In this document: piece by piece, positions 52,777 to 60,983 of the stretch
How the letters are laid out: the number at the start of each line of letters is the position of its first letter
Numbering within the stretch: the stretch's first letter is position 1
Assembly: GCA_015075325.1 (NCBI GenBank)
Contig: JABTUP010000004.1
Span: 62,001-126,000 of the forward strand
DNA length: 64,000 bases
Reading direction: 5' to 3'
Source: Flavobacteriales bacterium
GTDB lineage: Bacteria > Bacteroidota > Bacteroidia > Flavobacteriales_E > Vicingaceae
The notes under the pieces: generated by a model
What the model was told of the DNA's origin: nothing
Databases searched by the model: none
What the model saw: the letters and a program-made list of their open reading frames with translations, nothing else
Program-made: the position numbers and the translations under genes

Positions 52777-53577
52777 ATGACACGAGAAGAATTATTAATT
52801 ACTGCTATAAAAGCCGCATTAAAAGGTGGAGAAGAAATTCTTGCTATTTACGAATCGGAGTTTGCTGTTGAACACAAAGAAGACCGAACACCATTAACCT
52901 TAGCTGATAAAAACGCACATTTAGCCATTGAACAATGGTTAAATAAAACCAACTTACCCGTTCTGAGCGAAGAAGGCAAACAAACACCTTACGAAATTCG
53001 AAAAACTTGGAATCAGTTTTGGATGGTTGACCCACTTGATGGCACTCGCGAATTTGTAAAACGCAACGGAGAGTTTACTGTAAACATTGCCTTGATAGAA
53101 AACGGTGAAGCAACCATGGGCGTTATATACGTTCCGGTTACCGAAGAGCTTTATTTTTCTGATTTGCATATAGGAGCGTATAAAGTCTTCAGTCCTCAGT
53201 CTTCAGTCTTCAACTTAAATGAATTAATCACATCCTCAGAAAAATTACCGTTGAAGCAAAATCGCAAAAACTATATTGTGGTTGGAAGTCGTTCGCACAT
53301 GAGTGCAGAAACAGAAGCATATATGAACGAACTAAAAACAAAACATGGTGAAGTTGACATGCTATCGAAAGGGAGCTCGTTAAAACTATGTATGGTTGCC
53401 GAAGGCAGTGCCGACAGCTACCCGCGTTTTGCTCCAACCATGGAATGGGACACCGCAGCAGGACAAGCCATTGCCGTTGCATCTGGAGCCGATGTAATTA
53501 ATTGGGAAACCAAAAAACGTATGCTTTACAACAAAGAAAACTTATTAAATACCTGGTTTTTGGTAGAAAGAAATTAG
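52777..53577 (+). CDS. cysQ: 3'(2'),5'-bisphosphate nucleotidase
   Basis: 266 residues, inositol-monophosphatase fold. Metal ligands are seen in DRTPLTLADKNAH, LSEEGKQTPYE, WMVDPLDGTREFVKRNGEFT and APTMEWDTAAGQAIA. It removes the 3' phosphate of PAP left by sulfotransfer from PAPS, matching CysC nearby. Near residues 130-147 there is an in-frame insert coded by CTTCAGTCCTCAGTCTTCAG, a repeat otherwise typical of intergenic DNA in this window's family; the protein remains open. Confidence 0.93.
   Translation: MTREELLITAIKAALKGGEEILAIYESEFAVEHKEDRTPLTLADKNAHLAIEQWLNKTNLPVLSEEGKQTPYEIRKTWNQFWMVDPLDGTREFVKRNGEFTVNIALIENGEATMGVIYVPVTEELYFSDLHIGAYKVFSPQSSVFNLNELITSSEKLPLKQNRKNYIVVGSRSHMSAETEAYMNELKTKHGEVDMLSKGSSLKLCMVAEGSADSYPRFAPTMEWDTAAGQAIAVASGADVINWETKKRMLYNKENLLNTWFLVERN
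53189..53213 (+). repeat. In-frame CTTCAGTC tandem repeat within cysQ
   Basis: About three to four imperfect units of CTTCAGTC/CTCAGT in the cysQ reading frame (protein VFSPQSSVFN). Related CAGTCGTCAGTAATCAGT lies at 49211-49229 in an intergenic gap. It is in a surface-loop position, not in a metal-ligand motif. Confidence 0.7.
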
Positions 53578-53582
53578 TTTGT

Positions 53583-54614
53583 TTACTTTTCGAGTTTAGC
53601 ACCTAAAGCAATGGCTTCCAATTCACGAAGGAATTCACGTTTATCGAATTTTGGTGCAAATACATGACCATCTATACAAATTACGCGGTTTCGTTTTTCG
53701 TCAACAAATGAGTAACTTACAAATGGTCCTCCCATAAAATCGCCTTTTATTAACCATAAACCACGCAATTCTTTCGCATATAAGCCATTTAATGAAACTT
53801 CTTTTGCTTTCGGAAGGTATTCGGCATAGGTTTGCATAAAAGTGCTATCGTTTGTTCCTTTGATGTATTTTTTGGTAATCTCGTTGCGTTTATCTACCAA
53901 ACTGTTTACGGTAAAAGTAGAGTCGCTGGTGTATGGATACGAATACACCAACAATCCTTGGTTGATTGGGTGTTCTCCTGCTGTTTTATCTTTACGCAAC
54001 CAAACAAAATTAGAATCTTCAATTGCCACTCGGTAATAGCTTTCGAGATTCATTTCAAGGTTAAATTTGTTTTTTAGTACGTTGTTTGCTTTTGGGTTTT
54101 TATTTTTTGCGTATTGTTGGTTTAAGCGTTCTATTTCTTTGTTGTTAAAATAATCAGCTAATACTTTTGCGTTTTTTTCAATGGTTTGAGCAGCAATATC
54201 ATCGGTTGGAGCAGAAATGGTAACAACCAGTTGCGATTCCGACCACACATCGCTGTTAATGGTTAATTTATTTTTGGTTTCGGGGTTAATTTCCACCATT
54301 ATAATGTTGCGGTTGGTTTTAAAAATCTGGGCAAAATGCTGGCGAGGTAATTGAATAATATCAAATATCGGTTCTCGTTGTGGTAAACCCTCTTGTTCTT
54401 TGGCAAAGGCTTGCATAATGGCTTCACCTGTTTTGTTGTTCCAATAAAAAGAATCAACAACAACCAATAAATTACCCGATTTACCTGAAGCTCTGGGCAG
54501 AACCTTTTCGTTTATTTCGTCGCACGAGACCATGCCAAACGAAATTAAAAGAAAGGCAAACAGACTGAAATAATGATTTTCTTTAGCCAACTGGTTTAAT
54601 TTTAATTTTAGCAC
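53583..54614 (-). CDS. DUF4837 lipoprotein
   Basis: 343 residues. The lipobox is in LISFGMVSCDEIN, then LPRASGKSGNLLVVVDSFYW, EGLPQREPIFDIIQLPRQHF, and TYAEYLPKAKEVSLNGLYAK with the conserved C-terminal SYSFVDEKRNRVICIDGHVF. The DUF4837 family is a Bacteroidota lipoprotein group with no fixed function. Its start overlaps the end of the lytic transglycosylase gene by 32 bp, so the two are coupled. Confidence 0.85.
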   Translation of the reverse strand: MLKLKLNQLAKENHYFSLFAFLLISFGMVSCDEINEKVLPRASGKSGNLLVVVDSFYWNNKTGEAIMQAFAKEQEGLPQREPIFDIIQLPRQHFAQIFKTNRNIIMVEINPETKNKLTINSDVWSESQLVVTISAPTDDIAAQTIEKNAKVLADYFNNKEIERLNQQYAKNKNPKANNVLKNKFNLEMNLESYYRVAIEDSNFVWLRKDKTAGEHPINQGLLVYSYPYTSDSTFTVNSLVDKRNEITKKYIKGTNDSTFMQTYAEYLPKAKEVSLNGLYAKELRGLWLIKGDFMGGPFVSYSFVDEKRNRVICIDGHVFAPKFDKREFLRELEAIALGAKLEK

Positions 54615-56100
54615 CTTGTTTTAAACTTCTTGGATCTAATCCTTTATTGAGTTTTATGATATCGTCAACCGAAGTTCCTTCAAATTTGGCAGCTATTTTG
54701 TAAAACGTGTCGCCAGGCTTAACAGTATAATACACATATTTTTGATCGGTAGAAACTCTTGCTGCATTAAGTTGAGCACTTTTTACTTCTTGCACTTTTT
54801 GTTGAGTTGCAGCACTAGCTTTTGGGTAAATGTATAATGTTTGCCCTACTTGAAGCCTATCGCTAGTTAAATTGTTCCATTCTTTAATTTGGGTTGTTCG
54901 GCAGTTGTATTGTTGTGCAATTTTTGCTAATCCATCGCCACTTTTTACTTTATATACGATTGATTCGTTTCGTTGAGGTTCAACCACAATGTTTAAATCA
55001 AGTCCTTCTTTTTCTTTGGGTTTGTTTACTGTGTTTAGTGCATAAATTTGATCTTCATTGGTTAAAAACAAGCCTATTTTTTCGGCAGGTAAACAAAGTG
55101 TATTTCCTTTGCCTGTAGCAGGAATAAAATTTTGTTTGTAGGTTGGATTAAAATATTCTAAAAACTCTAGTGGAATATCTAAAGCTTGAGAAATTTGAGC
55201 AAAAGTTACATGGTTTTGAACCATTACTGTATCAACTTTAAAGCAACTAATTTGTGGTTTTATAGGTTGAATATTGTGCTCTGCGGCGTAGTTCATTACA
55301 TAAGCTACTGCCATAAATGCAGGTACGTAACCGTTGGTTTCACGAGGTAAAAAACTCATGATTTCCCAAAAATCAGTTTTACCTCCCGAACGACGAATGG
55401 CTTTATTTACATTGCCAGGACCACAGTTGTATGCTGCAAGAGCTAAATCCCAATTGTTGTACATTTTGTACAAGCTTTTTAGGTATAAACAAGCTGCTTC
55501 CGTCGATTTGTACACATCGCTTCTTTCATCATGGTAAGAAGTAACATTTAAGTTGTACATTTTGCCCGTTTCGTACATAAATTGCCATAAACCTGTTGCT
55601 CCAACTCTCGATTTTGCTTTTGGATTTAATGCCGATTCTACAATGGCTAAATATTTCAATTCTAAAGGCAAGTTGTGTTTGTCTAATTGCTCTTCAAAAA
55701 TGGGGAAGTAAATTGGTGCCAATCCCAACATTTTAGCGGTGGTTTTTTTTCTTCTTTTGGCATAAAGGTTAATGTATGCTTTTACATGAGCATTGAAAAC
55801 AAAATTAAAAGGTGAATTAGCGTCAAGCTTTTTCATTCTTCTAATGTAGGTTTCGTTGTCAAAATCGGGAATGGAATCAACGCTGTATTTAAATTTTGAT
55901 GATCTTGGCATGTCTTCTCCAATACCTAAACTTTCAAAATATTTAGAAAGCATAGCATTATCAATCATCATTAAAACAGGGTCGTCGGGCTTTAATTCAA
56001 AATTAGTTTTAGTTTTTGTAGTGTCTCCATCATTTGCGAAAACAACTGTTGACGATATAAAAATAGCAAGAAGAAGTGTGAAGATATTATTTTTACCCAT
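54583..56100 (-). CDS. Lytic transglycosylase with two LysM domains (MltD-like)
   Basis: 505 residues with a signal peptide (FTLLLAIFISSTVVFAN). The SLT domain runs from about residue 110 to 250: LKYLAIVESALNPKAKSRVG (catalytic Glu), TGLWQFMYETGKMYNL and AYNCGPGNVNKAIRRSGG. Two LysM modules follow near residues 380-430 (YKVKSGDGLAKIAQQYNCRT) and 455-503 (VKPGDTFYKIAAKFEGTSVD). It cuts peptidoglycan glycan chains to make anhydro-muropeptides. It lies first in a run with the DUF4837 gene. Confidence 0.94.
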   Translation of the reverse strand: MGKNNIFTLLLAIFISSTVVFANDGDTTKTKTNFELKPDDPVLMMIDNAMLSKYFESLGIGEDMPRSSKFKYSVDSIPDFDNETYIRRMKKLDANSPFNFVFNAHVKAYINLYAKRRKKTTAKMLGLAPIYFPIFEEQLDKHNLPLELKYLAIVESALNPKAKSRVGATGLWQFMYETGKMYNLNVTSYHDERSDVYKSTEAACLYLKSLYKMYNNWDLALAAYNCGPGNVNKAIRRSGGKTDFWEIMSFLPRETNGYVPAFMAVAYVMNYAAEHNIQPIKPQISCFKVDTVMVQNHVTFAQISQALDIPLEFLEYFNPTYKQNFIPATGKGNTLCLPAEKIGLFLTNEDQIYALNTVNKPKEKEGLDLNIVVEPQRNESIVYKVKSGDGLAKIAQQYNCRTTQIKEWNNLTSDRLQVGQTLYIYPKASAATQQKVQEVKSAQLNAARVSTDQKYVYYTVKPGDTFYKIAAKFEGTSVDDIIKLNKGLDPRSLKQGAKIKIKPVG

Positions 56101-56241
56101 AACGGTACTTTAAACTTTTTTATGTCTTCATTATTTTATGAAGAGCAATTATTATTGGTTTAAATTTTTCTATAAATCAAATACAGGAGCAGAAAATTTG
56201 GGTTTTTTGCTTCAATTTGGCAATTAGTATGCTGGAAAAGA

Positions 56242-56430
56242 TTATTTCAATTGGTCTTGACCTTCTTCTGGCTTTTGACCTTCTTTCATTCCGTCTTTAA
56301 ATTCTTTAATTCCAGAGCCTACACCTCTCATTAATTGAGGGATTTTTTTTGCACCAAACATAAGAATTACAACAATAGCAATAAGAATAATTTCTTGTGT
56401 GCCAAACATGCCTAATAATACAGTATTCAT
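56242..56430 (-). CDS. tatA: Twin-arginine translocase subunit TatA/TatE
   Basis: 62 residues. One TM helix (IILIAIVVILMFGAKKIPQL), the amphipathic helix with FGAKKIP and RGVGSGIKEFKDGMKEG, and a short acidic tail. TatA oligomers form the translocation pore for folded Tat substrates. No tatC is in the window. It lies between the lytic transglycosylase and CPBP genes on the same strand. Confidence 0.92.
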   Translation of the reverse strand: MNTVLLGMFGTQEIILIAIVVILMFGAKKIPQLMRGVGSGIKEFKDGMKEGQKPEEGQDQLK

Positions 56431-56492
56431 TTTTTTATTTTTTTATCCGTCAAAATACGACAGATGTTAAAGCGATTGTAAAATTAACAATT

Positions 56493-57416
56493 TTAGTTGA
56501 AAGAACTAATTTGTGGGTTTGGTTTGTTTAATCGCTTAAAAATCAACATTACTCCTAAAAGTAAAATTCCGCTAATTATTGTCGCTACCCAATTGGCATT
56601 TCCTTCAAACAAACTAATTTCGGTGTTGTTTATCATTTCTGGGTAAAAAAAGCTAAGCGTAACCACACTTCCGTTATTAATAAAATGCCCTAAAACAGGT
56701 AACCAAAGCGAACCCGACCAATAAAATACATAACCAAAAATTGCTCCCAACAACATGCGAGGTAAAAACCCATAAAACTGCATGTGCAAGGCACTAAACA
56801 AAATAGCTGTTACCCAAATTGCCACATGGTAATTTTTTATCCAATCAACCATAATTTTTTGGAGCACGCCTCTAAAAAGCAATTCTTCGCCAATAGCAGG
56901 AACAACAGCCACAATAAGCAACACGTACAAGAAACTCCCTAATCCGTTAAACGATAAAAACGCTTTGGTTAACTGTTCGGCACTTTGTTCGCTTTGCTTC
57001 ATCCAATGCTCAAGAGGTGTTAAAAAGTCGGGTAAAACTAAATTGCTGTTAAACTCAACCAACCAACTCATAAATGGCACAGAAATTACCATAATAATGC
57101 CCATTAATAACCAGTTTTTAGGAGTTGAAATTTTGTTTAGTGCTAACAATACTAATGGCTTTTTAGTTACTATTAGTCCATAAACAACTGGCGGAACAAT
57201 AAAAACTCCTATTGCACTCATCAATTGAAAAAACTTTAACCCTGCTATTACATCAGGATTGGTGTAATCGTTAAAACTTTGTAAATCGAAACCGAAAAAA
57301 ACAACCACCAATAGCCCTGCAACTATTGAAAACAAGGTTGCTGAAAACACACAAAGCATGGCAATTAGTAACAATTGCATGGTTGGTTTTTGGAATATTG
57401 AAGTGTTGTTGTTCAT
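56493..57416 (-). CDS. CPBP family intramembrane glutamic endopeptidase
   Basis: 307 residues, about eight TM helices. The CPBP/Abi motifs are GEELLFRGVLQKIMVDWI (Glu-Glu and Arg), ALHMQFYGFLPRMLLGAIFG and PVLGHFINNGSVVTL. The family includes Rce1-like CAAX proteases, and in bacteria it often acts in peptide processing or immunity. The target is unknown. 63 bp upstream of tatA on the same strand. Confidence 0.9.
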   Translation of the reverse strand: MNNNTSIFQKPTMQLLLIAMLCVFSATLFSIVAGLLVVVFFGFDLQSFNDYTNPDVIAGLKFFQLMSAIGVFIVPPVVYGLIVTKKPLVLLALNKISTPKNWLLMGIIMVISVPFMSWLVEFNSNLVLPDFLTPLEHWMKQSEQSAEQLTKAFLSFNGLGSFLYVLLIVAVVPAIGEELLFRGVLQKIMVDWIKNYHVAIWVTAILFSALHMQFYGFLPRMLLGAIFGYVFYWSGSLWLPVLGHFINNGSVVTLSFFYPEMINNTEISLFEGNANWVATIISGILLLGVMLIFKRLNKPNPQISSFN

Positions 57417-57574
57417 GGTTTTTCATCATAGCGGGTTAAACCCACCAATCTATTTTTTATTTATTCATTTCTCTTTTTGTTGCTCGCAGATATCGCTGAT
57501 TTTCGCAAATTATTCTCCCAAAATCACTTTATACTTTACAAACTTTCTACTTTATGAACTTTTAACTTTATGAA

Positions 57575-60500
57575 CTAAAGATGTCCTCCTAAAACCCCTG
57601 TTTTTTTGAATTTTTTGGTTTCTCCGTTTAATTTAAATGCTTCAAAATAAATGACGTAAATACCTATAGCTGCTTTTTCGTTGTTTTCGTTAATACCATC
57701 CCAACTAAAAGTGCCTTTTGTTCCTAAAAGTTCGTTTAATAATAGGTTTTTAATCAAACGTCCTTTAGCATCGTAAATTACTATGTTTGCCACATATCCT
57801 GCCTCAGCAAATTGATACGAAATGTTTAACATATCATCCACACCATCGTTGTCGGGCGAAAAAGTTTCTGGGCTAATGCTAATGCCATCGGTAATTTCTA
57901 CTTTCTGGAATTGTGAGTTTTCGTAGCCTGGTGTTGCAAAACCAACATCTTCGGCAGCCGAATGCCAGTTGGTATTGTCGTTGCTAGGTCGGTTGTAATC
58001 AATTCGCTCCAACGAAACACCTTTTGTATCGTTTAACAAAGCAAAATGTAGGTCTTCGTTATACTTAAAATTGTCAACCGCTTGATTTAAATTGTTTAGC
58101 AAATAAACATGCCCAACACTATTGTTGTAAGTTGGTAATGTTTCCATTTGCAACATTCTATCTTCTTTGGCATTGATGTATTCCATTTTTATGTTTGCCA
58201 CATCTTTGGTTAAAACTAAAAACTGGTTAGGTAAAAGAATAAAAGGCTCGGTTGTAATTACTTTTCGGTTGGAAATGCTGTCGTTATCGAAATTAGCCAA
58301 TTCCCAATTTTGCAGGTTAATGTATTTTGATGAATTGTTGTAAATTTCTACAAAATCGCTACCGCCAGTAAATGGGTTAAACAATACTTCGTTGATTACT
58401 ACATCTCCTGCTAATCCTTGCTCAGGTAATGAAAACGATGCTGATAAATTGGCGGTATTACCCACACAATCTGCAACACCAGTAATAGAAATCGAGTAAG
58501 TAGTTTGTGGTGCCAATTTGTTGGATAAATTCAACACGTAAATTTTACTGGTTTGTTGTTGAACAGAAGTTATTACTATTCCGTTGTTGATGGTTACAGA
58601 GTCAAAATAAATAGTTTCGTTAAACACCAACTGAACGGTAGAATCGTTTAATGCATAAACACCCAACAATACTGGGGCAGTGATGTCGGGATTTAATCCA
58701 AATATAGAGTTTTGAGTTCCAGGCGTTCCGCCAAACCATTTGGTAGATGCTCTCCAATTGTTTTCTTCGCCACAAGGGTTGTTGGCGTCTATCATTTCTA
58801 AACTCCAACCACCATCTTTTTTAGTGTCATCTTGGTACCAGGTATCAACATAATTTACCTGATGAATAACTTCACCTGAATTGTTGATTAATTTGATTTC
58901 GTCGTCCGAACTATTTAACGAAGGGAAACTACTAACGCCTATCACTTTCCCATAAGGTGTAAATTGGCTAATGGCACTTGTTCCACAAACTACAACATAC
59001 TCGTTTGGGAATAATTTTCCCGATAAAAATCCGCTGGTTGTTGATGGATCGGAAATTCTTAAGCTACTTAAATCAATTGCTTTGGTTGAGTTGTTGTACA
59101 ATTCCAAGTACTCAAAAAGAGGTAATCCAATTGAAGGATCGGGGTCAGGAAAAATTTCGTTAATAATTATTTCAAAAGGCTGTGGCGAAATGCCAATTCC
59201 GAAATAAATACTGTTGGGAATTAACGTGTTTCCGCTACAATCGCTTGCATTGTTAATTTGTAAAGAATAAACTGTTGCCGAATCTAAGATTGGATTTACA
59301 TTAATTAAAATTGAATTTGGATTTTGTCCAACAACCATTGAAACCACATTTATTCCACCAGAAAGAGTAATCGAAGCATTTGCTAAACTACTGCTGTCCA
59401 TGGTTTCGTTAAAATAAACAGTTAGTTGAGTTAAACTGTTTACCTCAACATTCAACATTTTAGGGTTGGTTAAATCAGGTGCAACATCGTAAACGGAGTT
59501 TTGCGTTCCAGGTGTTCCACCATCCGTACTAAAAGACCCTATCCAATTTAATGCTCCACTACAAGGTTGTGTTGGGTTAATTAACTCTAACGAATATCCG
59601 CCATCATCTTTTACGGCATCCTGATACCAGCTGATATTGTATGCCACCAAATCAAGCAATACATTGTTGTTGTCTAATAAAGTTAAACTATCACCCCCAT
59701 TTGCAAGTGCAGTAAAAGAAGAAATTCCGATAACCGAACCAAACGAAGAATAAAGTGCTGTATCTGTTGAATTACATAAAATAACATAGCTGTTTGGAGC
59801 GAGAATGTAGTTGGGTAATAATTTAACAGTAGTAGAATTTACAAATTTCCATCCCGAAAGGTTGTAGGCATTTGCCGAAGGGTTGTACAATTCTACAAAT
59901 TCGGCATCGGGCAAACCAACTTGAGGTGTAGGGTCGGCATGAATTTCATTAATGACAACATCTCGGTAATTTGGAACCACAACCACAATGTACATAAATG
60001 TTTCTGTAGCATTTATTATGGTATTTCCACTTAAATCTTCTACATTATTTACAGTTAAGGTGTTTAGTATGTTGTTGCCAAAAGACGTTGAAAAAGTTAA
60101 ATGAACCAACGATGAATCTACCACATCTCTTGTTGCTGATATTGGATTTCCTAACCCATTATCTGCTGAATAATTCAACGTATTTTGTGCTGAGTTTAAA
60201 TCTACTGTTTCGTTAAAATACACATCTAAATTAGTGGTATTAACCACCACAACAGAGTCGATTGCAGGAGGTGTAACATCGGCACCAATTACACCCACAT
60301 AAAAATTATCGAAAAAGTGATTGTTTATTGCCGATGCAGCTGATGATTGTTCAATCAATATTCCAAAATAAGAAGATGTATTTACGGAATTATCAACTAT
60401 AGAGCCTGCGTTAGTGTAAGTCCCCAAAATACCATCATCATAGTTTAATGTCCACAAATCTGCTGCATCACGAGTTACTTTAATTCTAAATGGATTGTTG

Positions 60501-60928
60501 GTGCTACTGTTTACACTTCCGTTTACACCGTCTATCAATAGCGTTACTATTCCTGAGTTTATTTTATAAAGCTTAATATCATCATCAGTACTGCCAATAC
60601 GAACAAAATATCCATTATTGGTATAAGCTATGATTGAAGAATCTGAAATAAGAAAAACATTTACATAATTAGCTCCAGAAGTTGCAAACTTTAAATTAAT
60701 ATCGAAAACAAATTCGACATTTAATGCTATAGTTGAGGGAGTACTAAGAATGTAAGTAGATGCTCCTGGACTATTTGATTGAAGTTGGTTAGAATTAACT
60801 TGGAAAAAAGAATTATCTCCACTCCAAACAGGATTATTGGTAAAATCGCCATCAGTAAAATCGTCAGAAAATTGAGCTTTTGCACTAAATGAATAAGCTA
60901 ATATTAAAAAGAAAAATAGTTTTTTCAC
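57575..60928 (-). CDS. Lamin-tail-domain protein with gliding/T9SS type B C-terminal domain
   Basis: 1117 residues, signal peptide (LILAYSFSAKAQ). An N-terminal jelly-roll-like region runs to residue ~215, followed by three lamin-tail (LTD) modules starting near residues 318 (VVINEIHADPTPQVG), 584 (IIINEIFPDPDPSIG) and 838 (DVVINEVLFNPFTGG). Bridging Ig-like segments mention DSVVVVNTTNLDVYFNETVD. The last ~105 residues (SPETFSPDNDGVDDMLNISY; IGIYVIYFEAF) are a gliding-motility-associated type B sorting domain. It is thus T9SS cargo. LTD modules are known in surface nucleases and adhesins, but no nuclease domain is seen. Confidence 0.88.
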   Translation of the reverse strand: MKKLFFFLILAYSFSAKAQFSDDFTDGDFTNNPVWSGDNSFFQVNSNQLQSNSPGASTYILSTPSTIALNVEFVFDINLKFATSGANYVNVFLISDSSIIAYTNNGYFVRIGSTDDDIKLYKINSGIVTLLIDGVNGSVNSSTNNPFRIKVTRDAADLWTLNYDDGILGTYTNAGSIVDNSVNTSSYFGILIEQSSAASAINNHFFDNFYVGVIGADVTPPAIDSVVVVNTTNLDVYFNETVDLNSAQNTLNYSADNGLGNPISATRDVVDSSLVHLTFSTSFGNNILNTLTVNNVEDLSGNTIINATETFMYIVVVVPNYRDVVINEIHADPTPQVGLPDAEFVELYNPSANAYNLSGWKFVNSTTVKLLPNYILAPNSYVILCNSTDTALYSSFGSVIGISSFTALANGGDSLTLLDNNNVLLDLVAYNISWYQDAVKDDGGYSLELINPTQPCSGALNWIGSFSTDGGTPGTQNSVYDVAPDLTNPKMLNVEVNSLTQLTVYFNETMDSSSLANASITLSGGINVVSMVVGQNPNSILINVNPILDSATVYSLQINNASDCSGNTLIPNSIYFGIGISPQPFEIIINEIFPDPDPSIGLPLFEYLELYNNSTKAIDLSSLRISDPSTTSGFLSGKLFPNEYVVVCGTSAISQFTPYGKVIGVSSFPSLNSSDDEIKLINNSGEVIHQVNYVDTWYQDDTKKDGGWSLEMIDANNPCGEENNWRASTKWFGGTPGTQNSIFGLNPDITAPVLLGVYALNDSTVQLVFNETIYFDSVTINNGIVITSVQQQTSKIYVLNLSNKLAPQTTYSISITGVADCVGNTANLSASFSLPEQGLAGDVVINEVLFNPFTGGSDFVEIYNNSSKYINLQNWELANFDNDSISNRKVITTEPFILLPNQFLVLTKDVANIKMEYINAKEDRMLQMETLPTYNNSVGHVYLLNNLNQAVDNFKYNEDLHFALLNDTKGVSLERIDYNRPSNDNTNWHSAAEDVGFATPGYENSQFQKVEITDGISISPETFSPDNDGVDDMLNISYQFAEAGYVANIVIYDAKGRLIKNLLLNELLGTKGTFSWDGINENNEKAAIGIYVIYFEAFKLNGETKKFKKTGVLGGHL

Positions 60929-60983
60929 AGGTTTTATTTATAGTGAGATGATGCTAATTTAATACTTTAATATTTTGTTGAGA

